64,000 nt of DNA from Purpureocillium takamizusanense (GCF_022605165.1 NC_063069.1:4526001-4590000), one strand, 5' to 3'; positions 1 to 10,837 are shown, counted from the stretch's first letter. A program made the numbers and translations. The notes: generated by a model not told the origin, from the letters alone.

Positions 1-310
1 AATTATCTCACGGTAACCTTGCTCGCCGTTGCTCGTGCGCTCGGCGCGGCCCTGGCCCTGCCAATGCTCACCCTGGTGTTGGCAGTACTCGACATCTTGC
101 TCGGCATAGCTCGTTCTGAGGTGATTGACGGCGCCCGTGACACGTGCAGTCAGTCGTAATAAACCACAAGATGTATGTCGAAGCGTCAATAGCCGATTAC
201 ATCAACAGACAGCGACAGAAGGGTACCCCGAGTGGCAGGGTTCGAGGAGTTCCCCTGCTTCAGAATGTTTTGCGTCCCGTCCACGCTAAGCCGCAGCGGG
301 CCCGCGCCTA
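1..310. other. no recognisable gene
   Basis: I see no coding sequence that I can support in this stretch. It ends in a fragment shared with 25402-25465, annotated separately. Confidence 0.5.
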
Positions 311-371
311 CGGATGGATGGATGGATTTTATTACGCCCGGAGGGAAGTCCCTATAGGGCCTTGACACTAT
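311..371 (-). mobile_element. LINE 3'-end remnant with (ATCC)n tail
   Basis: This stretch of about 60 bp is almost identical to 25402-25465, where it lies in the 3' flank of a LINE fragment. Read on the minus strand it ends in GTAATAAAATCC followed by repeated ATCC, which looks like the 3' end and simple-repeat tail of a non-LTR retrotransposon. Only the tail end remains here; no coding part of the element adjoins it. Confidence 0.6.
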
Positions 372-488
372 GTCGCACAGAGGACAGCCACAGGCCGTAT
401 ACTGTCGTACAGTGGGCCAACCCACTGTAGGAACGGCTGCCTAGCAGGCAGCCGTCACTGCCTAAACTGGCATAGCTTTCCTTTGTGT

Positions 489-541
489 ACAGGGGAAGGC
501 AACCCGGTCGCGGGTTGCGCAAAAGGCCTTGAGGAACGAAG
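489..541. repeat. hairpin-bearing repeat, copy 1
   Basis: About 50 bp here recurs at 2291-2341 with few changes. Both copies contain a perfect 8-bp hairpin (GCAACCCG, loop GTCG, CGGGTTGC; here 499-518) followed by GCCTTGAGGAACGAAG. Each copy stands about 300 bp upstream of a MYND-finger gene copy. The motif GCCTTGAGGAA also occurs, reversed, in the tandem repeat at 6120-6183. A hairpin near an end together with PIF1-type helicase pieces recalls Helitron termini, but no CTRR end is evident, so the role is unknown. Confidence 0.6.
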
Positions 542-842
542 TTGGGCAGTTTATCAGCTCTGGTCGTGAAGTTGAAGTTCGGATAAAGATCTGCGTGGAA
601 TGTAGTGATTAGGAATCTGCAGGAAACGCGAGCGAGTGAAGGCGCCTGTTGGATTGGCTGGGATACCCCTAAGTCACTAGTGAGAAGTGGGCGAATGATC
701 CGGTGCTACGTATTGGGAAAAAAAGCACTCAACGGGCAGGAACAAGCGGTATAAGAATATTAAAAGTGCCAGAAAGGCCATCAAATCGGAGTCTACGTCT
801 ATTGTGCTGTTTGTTCTCTTTGGTTCTAAATTCGGATAGGCT

Positions 843-1397
843 ATGGCGATACTACCTGTGCGATTCGAATTTTATTGCAATGGAGGGGAAGAAACGTTAA
901 ATTTCGTGCACGACATCCCTCATGAGCTCGTTCGACAGAATCAGTTCGTCGGAGAAGGCAGTGCATATGATAATTGCTTTTTGGCGGCGGTGACGCCCGT
1001 CTTGAAGGCGCGAGCGCAAGCCTGTCAAGACGCGTCAGGCACATTCTGCGAGAACTGTGGATCTGTGGCAACAAACATCCTACAGCATGTCATGTCGTGG
1101 CTTAACAAGGCGGGCGACCCGTTCATTGGGGTCTATGTTTGCGCCGTATGTGAGGGGGCCGGCGGGTGTAAGATAGAGCTACGATAGGAACTTGGGGTCA
1201 TCATGGCGGAAATGAGGCGTACTCCAAGCAAAGAACCTTCGGCACAGTACAGAGAGGTTGTCATGTGCAAGGTTTGCGGAGAGACAGCTAGGGTGAAGAA
1301 ATGCGGGGGATGTCGGACGGTCGGAGACTATGGCAGAGATCACCAAAAAGGGGACCGGAAGGTTCATAAGGGAGCCTGCAAGCGGTACACGTCATGA
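843..1397 (+). pseudogene. MYND zinc-finger protein, copy 1 (broken)
   Basis: This is a diverged duplicate of the intact gene at 2651-3199. The N-terminal part (843-1187) matches it closely, starting from the same RFEFYCNGG region. An in-frame TAG at 1185-1187 stands where copy 2 has a Gln codon, and reading resumes in the same frame to 1397. The MYND part keeps CKVC and KKCGGC, but the later YC pair has become YG and the conserved Trp has become Arg, so zinc binding is probably lost. I read it as a pseudogene; a stop-codon readthrough or a shortened protein without the finger is possible but less likely. Confidence 0.7.
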
Positions 1398-1486
1398 GCG
1401 TTACCCGACACATCAGAAGGAAGTCGCGAGAGAGTGTTGTCCTAGTATATTTGGTTCATTTCTTCTGAGATAGCCGGTTTGTTTCC

Positions 1487-2017
1487 ATGGTCTTGCCCTT
1501 GACGACGAGGGATCTCCACTTCGTCGGGATGCCGCCCGGAACGGTGCTGCTGACCCCGATGAGTGTGAAAATCCAGCGCCAGCGAAAGCGACCGTGGCAA
1601 CAACACGACGTCAGCCGGAAAGGGCTACCGTGCACGGCGGCGTTCGCGTGCACCGACTACAAGGTGCAGGGCAGGTCGCTCGATCGGGTGGCGCTGGAGC
1701 TGCGAGGCACGCGGACGACCACCATCGGCGGCAGAGTGGTGCCTGCGCAGTGCGACCCGTGCAGCTTGTACGTGCAGCTGTCGCGCTGCCGAACGCTAGA
1801 CGGCATCATGCTAGTGTCCAAGGTGCGGGAAAGGGACCTTGTCGGCAACCGTGTGCCGGAAGAGATGCGGTCCGCCCAGGCAAGGCTGGAGGAGCTGAGC
1901 GACAGGACGATGGGGGAGGCGATCGAGTGTCTTGGCGCTGAGTGGTGGAGTGGTAATGAAACTGGAGAGAAACGAGAAGCAGTTAGGGCCAGGGCCGGCG
2001 CTGGACGGGCAACGTAA
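1487..2017 (+). pseudogene. PIF1-like helicase, C-terminal fragment
   Basis: The reading frame encodes the last part of a PIF1-type superfamily 1 DNA helicase. It shows TDYKVQGRSLDRV, corresponding to the motif V region, and YVQLSRCRTLDGI, the usual motif VI of PIF1/Helitron-type helicases. The Walker A and B motifs and all upstream domains are absent. A similar tail ends the broken helicase at 5731-5914. In fungi such frames usually belong to transposon-borne or amplified helicase families. The piece begins abruptly after the MYND copy 1 gene and is probably non-functional. Confidence 0.7.
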
Positions 2018-2290
2018 CTGACCAATCACATCACATCACCAGGAGGGGTGCTTCCTCTTTTTTTCTGCGTACGTACGCGCGGGGAAGGACAGGGGAGCGG
2101 GGGAGCGGCAGGTGTCCAAAAGCCAAAAAAGGTCCTACGGCTAAGGGAAGGCCCGATGAACGAGAAGGAACCAGGAACGGAACGACTTGAGACAGAGGCC
2201 AAAAAAGGCGAAGAGAGATGCCGAAAAGGGCGAAGAGAGAGGCAAACCAAACGGAAGGGTTCCCGGAGGGGGGGAAAGGCGGTCACGTAG

Positions 2291-2341
2291 ACAGGGGAAG
2301 GCAACCCGGTCGCGGGTTGCGCACAAAGCCTTGAGGAACGA
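2291..2341. repeat. hairpin-bearing repeat, copy 2
   Basis: Second copy of the repeat at 489-541, with the 8-bp hairpin at 2301-2320. It precedes MYND copy 2 at about the same distance as copy 1 precedes MYND copy 1, so hairpin and MYND gene were duplicated together. Confidence 0.6.
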
Positions 2342-2650
2342 AGAAGGCATTTGCAAGCTCGAGATAAATGTTGGAGGGTTGGAGGAGGATATTTAGGCAG
2401 TGAAACGGTAAGCAGTGGGCTTGGAGGACCCTGCATGCAGTGTGGGGCATTGTGTGCAGGTCAGGCTGGGGAATCCCGGATTCTCTGTCGCCCGTTGGGC
2501 AAATGGGGTGATGCTACGTGTTGGAGGAAAAGCAAATACAGTCACGGCACGAGAACGAAGATTGATAAAGCGTGGGGGAGGTGCCAGATGGGCGTCCAGG
2601 GCCAACACGCATGTTCTATCTAATGGGCCATTGACCTTATCTGCCGAGCC

Positions 2651-3199
2651 ATGTCGGTTATGCCCATACGTTTCGAATTCTACTGCAATGGCGGCGAGAA
2701 AACATTACGCTTTATGCACGACATTCCGCAGGACCTTGTTCGTCAAAGCCAATTGAGCGGAGGCGGAAGTGCATACGATGATTGGATTGTGGCTACAGTG
2801 GCGCCCATCGTGAAGGCACGGGTTCAGGCTTGCCGAGATGCATCGGGCGCATCGTGCGAAAGTTGTGGATCCAGAGCAACAGATGTTCTGCAACACACAA
2901 TGTCCTGGCTGCATAGAGTGAGCGACCCGGCCATTGGGGTTTACGTCTGTGCGGTGTGTGAGCAGGGAGCGTGCGAGATGGCGATCCGACAAGAATTGGG
3001 GGATATCATGGGAGAGATCAGGCGAGATGCCAACAATGGCGCGGGTCTCTGTAGGGAGGGTCTATTTTGTAAAGTTTGTGGGAAGGTGACGGGGGTGAAG
3101 AAGTGTGGAGGATGTTTAACAGTGGCCTATTGTAACAGGGAGCACCAGAGGGCGGATTGGAAGATTCACAAAACGGTTTGCAAGCGGTATACGCCATAG
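2651..3199 (+). CDS. MYND-type zinc-finger protein
   Basis: An uninterrupted 182-residue frame. The first 110 residues contain CNGG, CESCGS and CAVCEQGAC, pointing to further Cys-paired metal sites. The C-terminus (about 139-179) is a complete MYND finger: CKVC, KKCGGC, AYC, then NREHQRADW with His in place of the sixth Cys, and HKTVC. MYND fingers bind zinc and mediate protein contacts; the partner is unknown. No SET domain is present, so a methyltransferase is unlikely. The gene lies between helicase remnants and is a duplicate of 843-1397; the pair may be carried by a mobile element. Confidence 0.75.
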   Translation: MSVMPIRFEFYCNGGEKTLRFMHDIPQDLVRQSQLSGGGSAYDDWIVATVAPIVKARVQACRDASGASCESCGSRATDVLQHTMSWLHRVSDPAIGVYVCAVCEQGACEMAIRQELGDIMGEIRRDANNGAGLCREGLFCKVCGKVTGVKKCGGCLTVAYCNREHQRADWKIHKTVCKRYTP

Positions 3200-3228
3200 T
3201 CGGGCAGCGGAATGTAGCAGATTGCCCG

Positions 3229-3609
3229 TCACGACAAAGGCCCGTGGTACGAGTGAACACGGCCGGTCATGAAAAACCACTGGTTTGCCCACTCGGACGC
3301 GTTTATCTGCTGATTGTACAAGGAGATGTTGGGGCTGAAGAAGATGTACGGCGAGAGGGGTTCAGCGTCTCGTAGGAAAGGGGCGTACTCTGGCGCGGAC
3401 AGCCACGGGGGGCCCGGAAGTTGGATCTTGGCGAGGGTTTCGGCGTTGAGTCCCTTCACGTGATGGTCGTCTGGGTAGGCGAATCTGTTTGGGACAGCGG
3501 CAGGCTGAACAAAGGCCATCATGAACATGTCTCCTCCGACATACTTCTGGCTTTCCAAGAGTTTCCGTCCGAGGACGGCCGTGTTCTGATCATGGTAAGT
3601 GGCAGCCAT
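3229..3609 (-). CDS. hypothetical protein, 126 aa
   Basis: An ATG-started frame without stops encodes a balanced protein-like sequence rich in Pro, Tyr and Phe, for example PPWLSAPEYAPFLRDAE and PYIFFSPNISLYNQQ. I do not recognise a family. It is convergent with the MYND gene (30 bp between the stops). No signal peptide or membrane segment is seen. It may be one exon of a longer gene, since 3610-4060 contains no clear coding continuation. The function is unknown and it may be a chance frame. Confidence 0.35.
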   Translation of the reverse strand: MAATYHDQNTAVLGRKLLESQKYVGGDMFMMAFVQPAAVPNRFAYPDDHHVKGLNAETLAKIQLPGPPWLSAPEYAPFLRDAEPLSPYIFFSPNISLYNQQINASEWANQWFFMTGRVHSYHGPLS

Positions 3610-4063
3610 TGTATGAAACGGCGCGCGGTGACTCTGTTGGAAGGCATGATGCGGCTGGTGGTCAACGTCTTTAAGGGTAGGCGGTACAGCGGGAAGCGAA
3701 GAGCTAGAAGGCGAGAGCGCAGTGGCGAGAGCGTTTGCTCAGGTCGATAAAAGGGCGGTGGAGGATTTGGGGAAGTGTCTCACCAGGGAGTTGCATGCAG
3801 CATGGGTGTCTTGTCTTTGGCTTTGGTTGAGAGGCGACCGACGCTGCCAATGGCAATTGCCGTCTCGTAATGGAAGAAGGTCCAAGGCGAACGTTGCTTT
3901 TGCCATGTGACCGGTCGGCACCGAGACATATCTTCAATGGTAGATGATCCGGGGTTTGCTGGAGTGCCAGTGGATGTCGGGTCAGCCACGCTCAAGGGTA
4001 TGCGGGGAAGTGTAGATAAAGGCATGTGGTTGGGACGGCGCTGATTGTGGACGCCTCCTGTCC

Positions 4064-4591
4064 ATGTTCTTGAGCAGCCAGGAAGCTTCGGGGAGTAAGC
4101 GGCATACCTCGACCATGGATGATTCCAGCAGGCCATTGCTGCCGAAGGAGGCAGGTCCGTTCCGACGCGTCAGACCGAACGGGCCAGTGGTAGGTAGCCT
4201 GCAATTGCAAACGATATCGTTTCATGACGAAACAGAGGCCGTGAAATGTGCCTTCCACAGGGCTGCGGGGGCGGCAAACGGAGCGGAGGGAGGCAGTGGC
4301 CTTCAGCTGCCCCGGTCAGGGGCTGAGGCCGGCTCGGCATTGTCGAGCGCAACAGCGGGTGAGCCTGGGTCAACCCGTGCTTCGAACACGTTTCGACGCA
4401 TCGAACCGAAGGCTGCAGCGCAGGGGATTTCTTTCCAAGACGAAACGGCGGCATTGAAACAAGCATATGGGGTGGCGCAGTGGAACAAAGCCTTTCAGGA
4501 GAAGACAGGGGCCGTGGCAACAGCCTATGGCAGAGCGCGATTGCCACCGCCGGCGCCAGGCGGTGTTTGGTCGCGATTCAGACTTGTATAG
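4064..4591 (+). CDS. hypothetical N-terminal region with a repeated FxDET motif
   Basis: The frame, probably started at the ATG at 4115, has an internal repeat: ISFHDETEAVKCAFHRA, then ISFQDETAALKQAYG, then FQEKTGAVATAYGRA. The repeats and the position just upstream of a DUF6570/PIF1 helicase remnant suggest it is the N-terminal part of that helicase-type element gene. I know no function for the motif. It ends at 4591 where the downstream frame (4598-5254) begins, so an intron or a frameshift separates them. Confidence 0.4.
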   Translation: MFLSSQEASGSKRHTSTMDDSSRPLLPKEAGPFRRVRPNGPVVGSLQLQTISFHDETEAVKCAFHRAAGAANGAEGGSGLQLPRSGAEAGSALSSATAGEPGSTRASNTFRRIEPKAAAQGISFQDETAALKQAYGVAQWNKAFQEKTGAVATAYGRARLPPPAPGGVWSRFRLV

Positions 4592-5179
4592 ACGCGTTTG
4601 CCGTTCAAGTCGACGAAGCCGGCACCAGGCACGGGGGCGGGGCCACAACCCCGGCCGGCTCCACATGGGAGGCCGAAGACACGAACGAGCTCCGAGGTGC
4701 GGCAACGGGGAGAGTACCTGCATGGCATGCGGCCGATCCAGCCAAGCGAAAGGCTGCCCGAGGAGGGTTGGACGTCTCGTAGCGTTGCAGGAGGGACCGT
4801 GGGAGGCGCCATATCGCGAATTCCGATAACTAGAAGCAGGCAGCCGATAATCAAGGCGAAAGGCTCCAGCGGAGGTGTGACTCCGAGCGGCGAGAGCGGC
4901 CGAATGGAGGTGCAGGGCACACGACCGGTTAGGGGAATGCAGAAGGCAGTCCTGAAGAACATTCGGGCAAGAGAAGGAGGCGATACTTTTGGCAGTCATA
5001 TGGAGGTAGTGGATCCGCAGGCGCCGCAGCCACTGCAAGAGCAAAGGGTTAGAGCTCTCGGCCTCCAACGATCAGTTGACGATGATGCAGGTGTGGCACG
5101 GGCGTCAATAACAACAAGGAATAAGCGGAAGCGGGTTCGCAGACCCGATTGGAACGAGTCGTCGGCTAAGCGAAGTCGA

Positions 5180-5914
5180 ACAGCCCTCCGAGAACCGAGA
5201 AACTGCGATGGAGCAAGCAAACGATCTTGCGGAAGCCTTGAAGGCCCTCGATGACGAGTTCGCCTTGAGAAAGAGACTTTCAGACGAGCAGGAGTGGTGC
5301 ACCCCCATCTCGCTGGAGACGAAGATATCGACGGTTCGTGCCTTCTACAACGCGTTCCACGACAAAAGCACGCTATCGATACGGACCTGCGCGATATGTT
5401 ACCGGAAATGGGCCGAACAAGAGCTGTGGAAGCTGAGTTGGGACGAGTGGCTAGGGAGCCGCGTGCCTATGGACGGCACGTCCCCATTCGGCTGTAGCGA
5501 TTGTTTCCCTCAAGGGATGCCTGTCTCGGCGTGTGCGGAGTGCGTCCGATGCCTGGGCCGGGATGTGTTGTCGCCGGCAGCACAGCTCCACAGACGCCTT
5601 AGTTGTGAGCACATGTTCCCGGAAGAGTTGAAGGGACTGACGCCAATGGAGGAGAAGCTGATCGGGCTGAACTCGTGCTACGGGTTCTTCGCCACGTACA
5701 CCATACCGGGCAGCAAGAAACAGACGGCCTTTACGTGCAGCTGTCGCGGTGCCCGACGCTGGACGGAATCATGCTCGTGTCGAGGGCGAGAGAGAGGGAC
5801 CTCATCGGAAACAGAGTCCCCGGGGAGATGAGCGCGGCGCAAGGAAGACTCGAGGAGCTCAGCGCGAAGACGGTAAGAGAAGCGGCTAGCTGGCTGGGCG
5901 AGACGGGCGGATGA
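5180..5914 (+). pseudogene. DUF6570-like / PIF1 helicase, internally deleted
   Basis: The first part (about 5180-5730) encodes CAICYRKWAE, CSDCFP, CAECVRCLGRD and PEELKGLTPMEEKLIGLNSCYG, which resembles the DUF6570 region found near the N-terminus of Helitron/PIF1-type proteins. At about 5730 the sequence switches in another frame to YVQLSRCPTLDGI, the helicase motif VI region, and runs to a stop at 5912-5914. The whole helicase core is therefore missing and the junction is out of frame. This is best read as an internal-deletion derivative of a transposon-borne helicase. The DUF6570 call rests on memory of the family pattern. Confidence 0.55.
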
Positions 5915-6119
5915 GAGGGAGGTGGCGGTGATGGACAGGGCAGGAAGATGTGAGGGGCTAAAGGCAAAAATGGAGGGGTTGACTTCAAGGGTTGGCGAAC
6001 CGGGAGGCGCGGGGAGCCCCCGGAGGGCTAGCGCGGGAGGGCGAGCACCAACGAAAGCGAGCGGAGCGGGCCAACAGGAGAGGCGGAAAGCGAGGGGGGG
6101 AAAGAGGGCCGCGGGTGGG

Positions 6120-6183
6120 GCATAAAACCTCTCGGAACTACGTTCCTCAAGGCATAAAACCTCTCGGAACTACGTTCCTCAAG
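6120..6183. repeat. 32-bp tandem duplication
   Basis: Two adjacent identical 32-bp units (GCATAAAACCTCTCGG to CGTTCCTCAAG). The end of the unit is the reverse of the GCCTTGAGGAACG motif that follows the hairpins at 499 and 2301, so this may be an element end. Confidence 0.7.
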
Positions 6184-6515
6184 GCAAAGGCATAAGAGCT
6201 GCACGGTTCCCGTGCAGCCTTCGATGGAGTTTTTGCTCCTCAAGATAATTCTCATCAATTAACACGATGCCAACTGTGATCCCTGTGGAGACAATTGTCT
6301 GACACACTACCTAGTCGACAATCTGGTTCGTTTGGTTCGTAACACCCCAAGCCCCACAGATAAAACCGTCATAGCACTTGTAAGCCAACCTCGTCGCTCT
6401 TGATCCCATGACAGGCCTGCTTGAAGGCCAAGTTCTTCAAGTGTTCAGCATCCTATTCTCAGCAACTGAAGCACGGTCTGCCACAGCCGAGGCTGTTTGT
6501 TAGTGTTGTCGCATG

Positions 6516-7545
6516 TTAAAGGTTCACGTCCTGAGTGACGCCGGTCGATTCCAGCCTTTTTGTCGCCATTGCAAATCTGATCGTCGCACGCACGGCCTGC
6601 ATGTCCGGTTCCCATCTGTCGTCATCCGACGCAGCTTTGCCTCCCAAAAAGAAAGATAGATTCCCAATCTTTGTTCGTGCGCACTTGAGCAAGATTTCCC
6701 GTTGTGCCGTCCACTTCTTGCACCGAAAGAGAAAGTGTTCTACCGTCTCTGTTGCTTGTCCGCAATCGCACAGGCCCGATTCCGCTGCTCCTATCCTGCG
6801 GAGATAACTGTTCAGTCGCATCATGCCGGTGCGGAGCTGCACCAGCACCTCTGCTTCTTTCCTTTCCAGCGAGTCGTATATAGCACGGATATGCCTGCCT
6901 GGCAGTGCCTTGTCAATTCGCTTCGAGTATTTTCCGACGCTTTCCGGTAGTTGTTCGCGCGTCCCTTCTTGGGCGAGAGCTAGCCTGAGCGTTGTCACCT
7001 TCGCTTGGTACCAGGGCACTTCCGCCTCGCATCCCCTCTCCGTGGCTCGTTTCGCGGCGGCCTTGGCCAAGTGCCGCGATGCGAGCTCCTCTTCGCCGGC
7101 CGGTGCGTACCTAAGTCTGATAGCACAGCCTCGCTTCTGAAGGTGCTTCATCTGATCGTATATCCCGCGGATAGTGCATTGTCCAGATTGCTGCTGGGGC
7201 CGCCTGACTGCCGCCACTACCGAGCGGTTGCCCACCACGACCGTCACGTCCTGAGGGACAAGGCCTGGTGGTATAGACCTGAGCGCTGTCGCTATCGCTT
7301 CCAGCTCTGCTGTATACGGATTTTGTTCGGTTCCAGGTCCGACGGTGACAGAAAAGGTGGCGAGGATGTGGTCCATGCCGCCATGCGTTGCGTCGCAAAC
7401 AACGCCTCCCATGCCCACAGCGCCATGCCTCAGTGACGCAGCTGTTGCTATAAGGATGTCCTGTACATCATATGGCGTCCGCGTCTCTTCTAGGTCATCC
7501 TGACCCAACACAGGGATGCGGTCCGTCCACGGCCGTAATGCCGCG
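6516..7545 (-). mobile_element. LINE fragment, RNase H domain and zinc knuckle (copy 1)
   Basis: The minus-strand frame (to 7754 including non-LINE sequence) encodes the C-terminal end of a LINE ORF2. It has an RNase H-like region (GGVVCDATHGG, NPYTAELEAIATAL, TVVVGNRSVVAAV) and a terminal CxCG-ETxEH-C knuckle (CDCGQATETVEHFLFRC). The segment about 6305-7540 is nearly identical to 25797-27020. Homology stops at about 7540, where unrelated sequence begins, so the reverse transcriptase is lacking. The combination suggests a Tad-like fungal LINE. Confidence 0.75.
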
Positions 7546-7546
7546 C

Positions 7547-9055
7547 CTACGGAGGCCGATAGGGCGCACTGGCGCAAAACCCATTTCGGGCTTAGCATGG
7601 GTGCGCGCCAGCGTCCTGCAGGTACTTCAGGCCGACTTCGAACAGGTACCGAACCTGCTGCAGGGCAGCGGGGTGAGGATGTGCGAAACGGTTGGCCCAG
7701 GGAACAAGGCTGCAAAGCCGCCAGTGCCTTAATGTCTACAGAGTTATCGCACATCTTGCGCTGGGCAATTGATGGCTGGACATTCCAGGCGTTTTATTGA
7801 GCCATGTATGGACTTCGTGTGTTACCTGTTACGCATTTTCCCCTTGGCAGAAATTCCAGAGAGCAGGTCACAAGCAGCCGCAGCCCGCCCACAGCACTAC
7901 CCTGCACGCCGGGCCTAAAAGCGGCGGACATCAACACTTACATCATTTGCCCCAATACGGGCTTCAGCTGCGAGGTTTCGTGACGTAAACTAATTGCTGA
8001 ATATCGACCCTTTGCGGCGGGCGGGATCCGGCTCCGTGTGTGGGCTTCGTGTTCACGGTGGTATGGCTTCGGCTACGGCACCCGGATTCGGTACGCTGGA
8101 GGCCCAGCATGGCGTGGGCGCTAGTAAACCAAGAACTCAGAGGCTTCGGCCGTGTAACGATTGCCAACAGACGTGTCACACACTTAGGGAGGGATCCCAT
8201 GGGCCAAGGAATGCTTGATTTCCTATCTGATACCGACATGAAGCTGCTGTTCTTATACCTGTGCCATTTCATAGACATGACTCACTGTAGGCAACAGTGC
8301 CGTGGCTGCAGGCTGCACTTGTGCAGCCTGAAGCCATACCCGGTTGTTGGCCTGAGGCTCATTTCTTGCAACAGACCGCTTCACAAGTCAACAAAATGAA
8401 CAGGCCAAACTTCCGACGAACGATCATAGACACCCAAAACTGATGTGCAACATATTCCAGCTCATTCGTGACAATTTTCTTCGCGTAGGGATTACTTCCC
8501 ACCACTGTGTTTAATGTCGTACGGTAGAGCGAACCATGGTAGGGCGGACCGTTGCCGTCCCTGATTCGCGCAGCGGGCGCATTGGTCAGTTATGGCACAC
8601 TCAAGGGCTCATCAGCGGTCATGCCCCGCGAATGCCGCTACGATTCAGGTTGCCGGCCACGGTCGGCGCTGGGCCACTCGCCCGCTCTCCCATCGGCCGG
8701 GTTTCCGCACAGGGCGATGGGAGTTGCGGGAAAAAAAATTCTGCCAACTCCTGGTGTAGAAGCTCACTAATCCAGGTATTTGGACGTGGAATCCTTGCGA
8801 GGATGGCGACATTCGCATTGCCACTGGGAAGCTTGATATGGTGAACAATGGCCGCGGACCAGCGAAATGTTGGCCAGCGTGTTCCCGCCCCTGAGAGCCC
8901 ATCCTGGCACGGGCTGAAATCGTGCTCCAGTTGGTAGGGTACAAGGCTTGATGTACTACACTGTGTAATTGTGAAGCCTCTAGCCCGTTTTGTCCAATTT
9001 TTGGTGCGATTTTGAGTTTTGCGCCAGTGACCTCTATAGGCTGCCGTAGGCGCGT
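7547..9055. repeat. inverted short repeats around an unassigned stretch
   Basis: About 39 bp at 7547-7585 (CGCGCCTACGG ... CACTGGCGCAAAAC) recurs in reverse orientation at about 9018-9055. The intervening 1.4 kb (7760-8990) has no gene I can support. The ends could be terminal inverted repeats of a decayed element, but no transposase is seen between them. Confidence 0.4.
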
Positions 9056-10120
9056 TCTGGTCGCGCTCCGCAACCACGAGCCGTCGCGAACAATTGAGTC
9101 AACAGCGGAGTCGCCATGGCCCAACCGACCTTCGTCACAACAGCGTGCAGCATGGTAATGACGGGGAGTGCAGCCTAGGGTTGCGCCTACCAATCTTGCG
9201 CAATTTTGTATTGAGTAATGAGGGAGGGTTATGGTCCCCTCCCTAACTCCTTAAAGGGCATTGAACACGAGTCCAGCGCCTAAGTGTTCTTATATAGTAA
9301 CTCTGCCTAGATGGAGTCACAAAGGAACCACAAGAACCAATGCTCTGGAAGAGAGGCCTGTCCGTCAACGCGTATATTGGAGCACATGCCGAGCCAAGCA
9401 CAACAGAAACCCTTTAGGTCATCAACGGCATAAAGGTTCCGGGAGAATACCATGATAGTATAGGATGACCTACAGCGAGAGCAGGTTCATGCCATAGTCG
9501 CCAGCATGAATGGCGAGACACGGTTGCATAAATGGATCACTATGCGCCGACGACACGCCTCCTCCGGAGTGGTGCGGAGCCGCTTTCCGTGGTACCTCCT
9601 CCCCTTAACCTTCGAGGACGCTGGGAGACATCGCTGGGGTAAAGCCTGTAGTAGGTAATTAGTGGCACAAGGCTGAGATTATCCACCAAGCTACAAAGAA
9701 CGCATCCCGACACCCGATCTTACCAACCGTGTCTCCCAAAGGCACAGTCGTAGAGCCCCATTGCCTCTCTCAGCTAGAATATTTGACCCAAGCCTTCAAA
9801 AAAGCGCGGCCTATCCACAGGCTAGGCGCTGGATCACAGTTGGGAGCTCAGTTGTAGTCTGGCCGCCAGGGATTTTGCGATGAGGGGGTCCAGCCTGTGC
9901 CTTCGACATCGCGGGCAATCTGCCTATTACTGCCGCTTTCATGTTCAAAGCTATCCCCCCCACTGGTACTGCCTGCGACAGCAGGGAGCAATCGGGTTCT
10001 CTCGGTTTCGGCCAGGGCGGAATGTCCTAGGACTCGCTTGTTGCGTGAAGTAAATGCGGTGAAATTGCTCGCCATGAACAAGATACTTGCTACCTGCGTA
10101 CCTTCCGTTGTCGGTACTAC
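9056..10120. other. no recognisable gene
   Basis: Short frames only, with no recognisable domain. I see no clear repeat or element end. Confidence 0.5.
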
Positions 10121-10837
10121 TCACTTCCTTGAATGCTTTGGAGTTAGTACCTGGAAGAGACCGACTACAAGTACGACACCAAAGCCAAGGCCCGCATCCC
10201 GTTGCAAAGCCATCTGCCATGGTTGAGCGCATGGTGTGACCCGCCCATAGGTTTCAGCGCAACTACGCGATGTACGCTGGTTCGGAAACGGCCAAGGTCT
10301 GTCTTGCACCGTATTGAAGCCGCAACAGCCGAAGGAATCTTGGATCCGCCGTATTGAGTTTGCATCGTGGGCGCTGAACAGACGTTGCCAAGTGGTGCTC
10401 AAAAGACACCTACGAGCGGCAGAGGGCAATATGCGGGAGAACAGCAGCGTTCCCAGAACTGAAGTAGCGACAGCTTGCAAAGTCTGCAGCACGATGGACA
10501 GCATGCGAGAACGTATGCTTGAGCCAGCCGATCTACATAGGCGAGTCGATGTCAGGGCATTGATGGCGGCTGCGAAAGGAAGTATAATGACGATGATGGT
10601 TAGCGCTCGGGGAATAGGTAGAGACAGCCTTGCTGCGTCTATGTGCACGTAGCTAATATTGCAAGTTAATACACGAGTTGGCCTTGCGCCTGGGGGGGCG
10701 GGTTAAGCGGGTGAATGTACATTGTGCCGCAGACGAGAGCGACAAGGAGGCAGGTGAGCTGCGACCATTAGTTCAGACCATCGTCGGCGAGCTGCAGCAC
10801 GCACCAAAGCATACGAAAATAGGATTCTAGTCGCCAT
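10121..10837 (-). CDS. tetraspanin (fungal Tsp3-like)
   Basis: Three exons join in frame: 10805-10837, 10721-10758 and 10121-10652, giving about 200 residues. Intron 1 has GTGCGT and an ACTAAT branch; intron 2 has GTACAT and an AG at TATTAG. The protein begins with TM1 (SYALLTCLLVALVCGTIY), continues with a second hydrophobic segment (RALTIIVIILPFAAA), then an extracellular loop with the tetraspanin CCG motif (IQDSFGCCGF), further Cys residues, and a last hydrophobic segment (GFGVVLVVGLFQ). Tetraspanins organise membrane microdomains. The gene looks intact although surrounded by transposon debris; the extreme C-terminus could be spliced differently. Confidence 0.75.

Noticed and set aside
4370..5068. 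232-aa minus-strand frame
   Set aside because: Antisense of the helicase-related plus-strand frames; Ser/Arg/Pro-rich shadow.
8619..9193. Overlapping minus-strand frames of 150-180 aa
   Set aside because: No domain, poor composition, and probably part of a decayed repeat.
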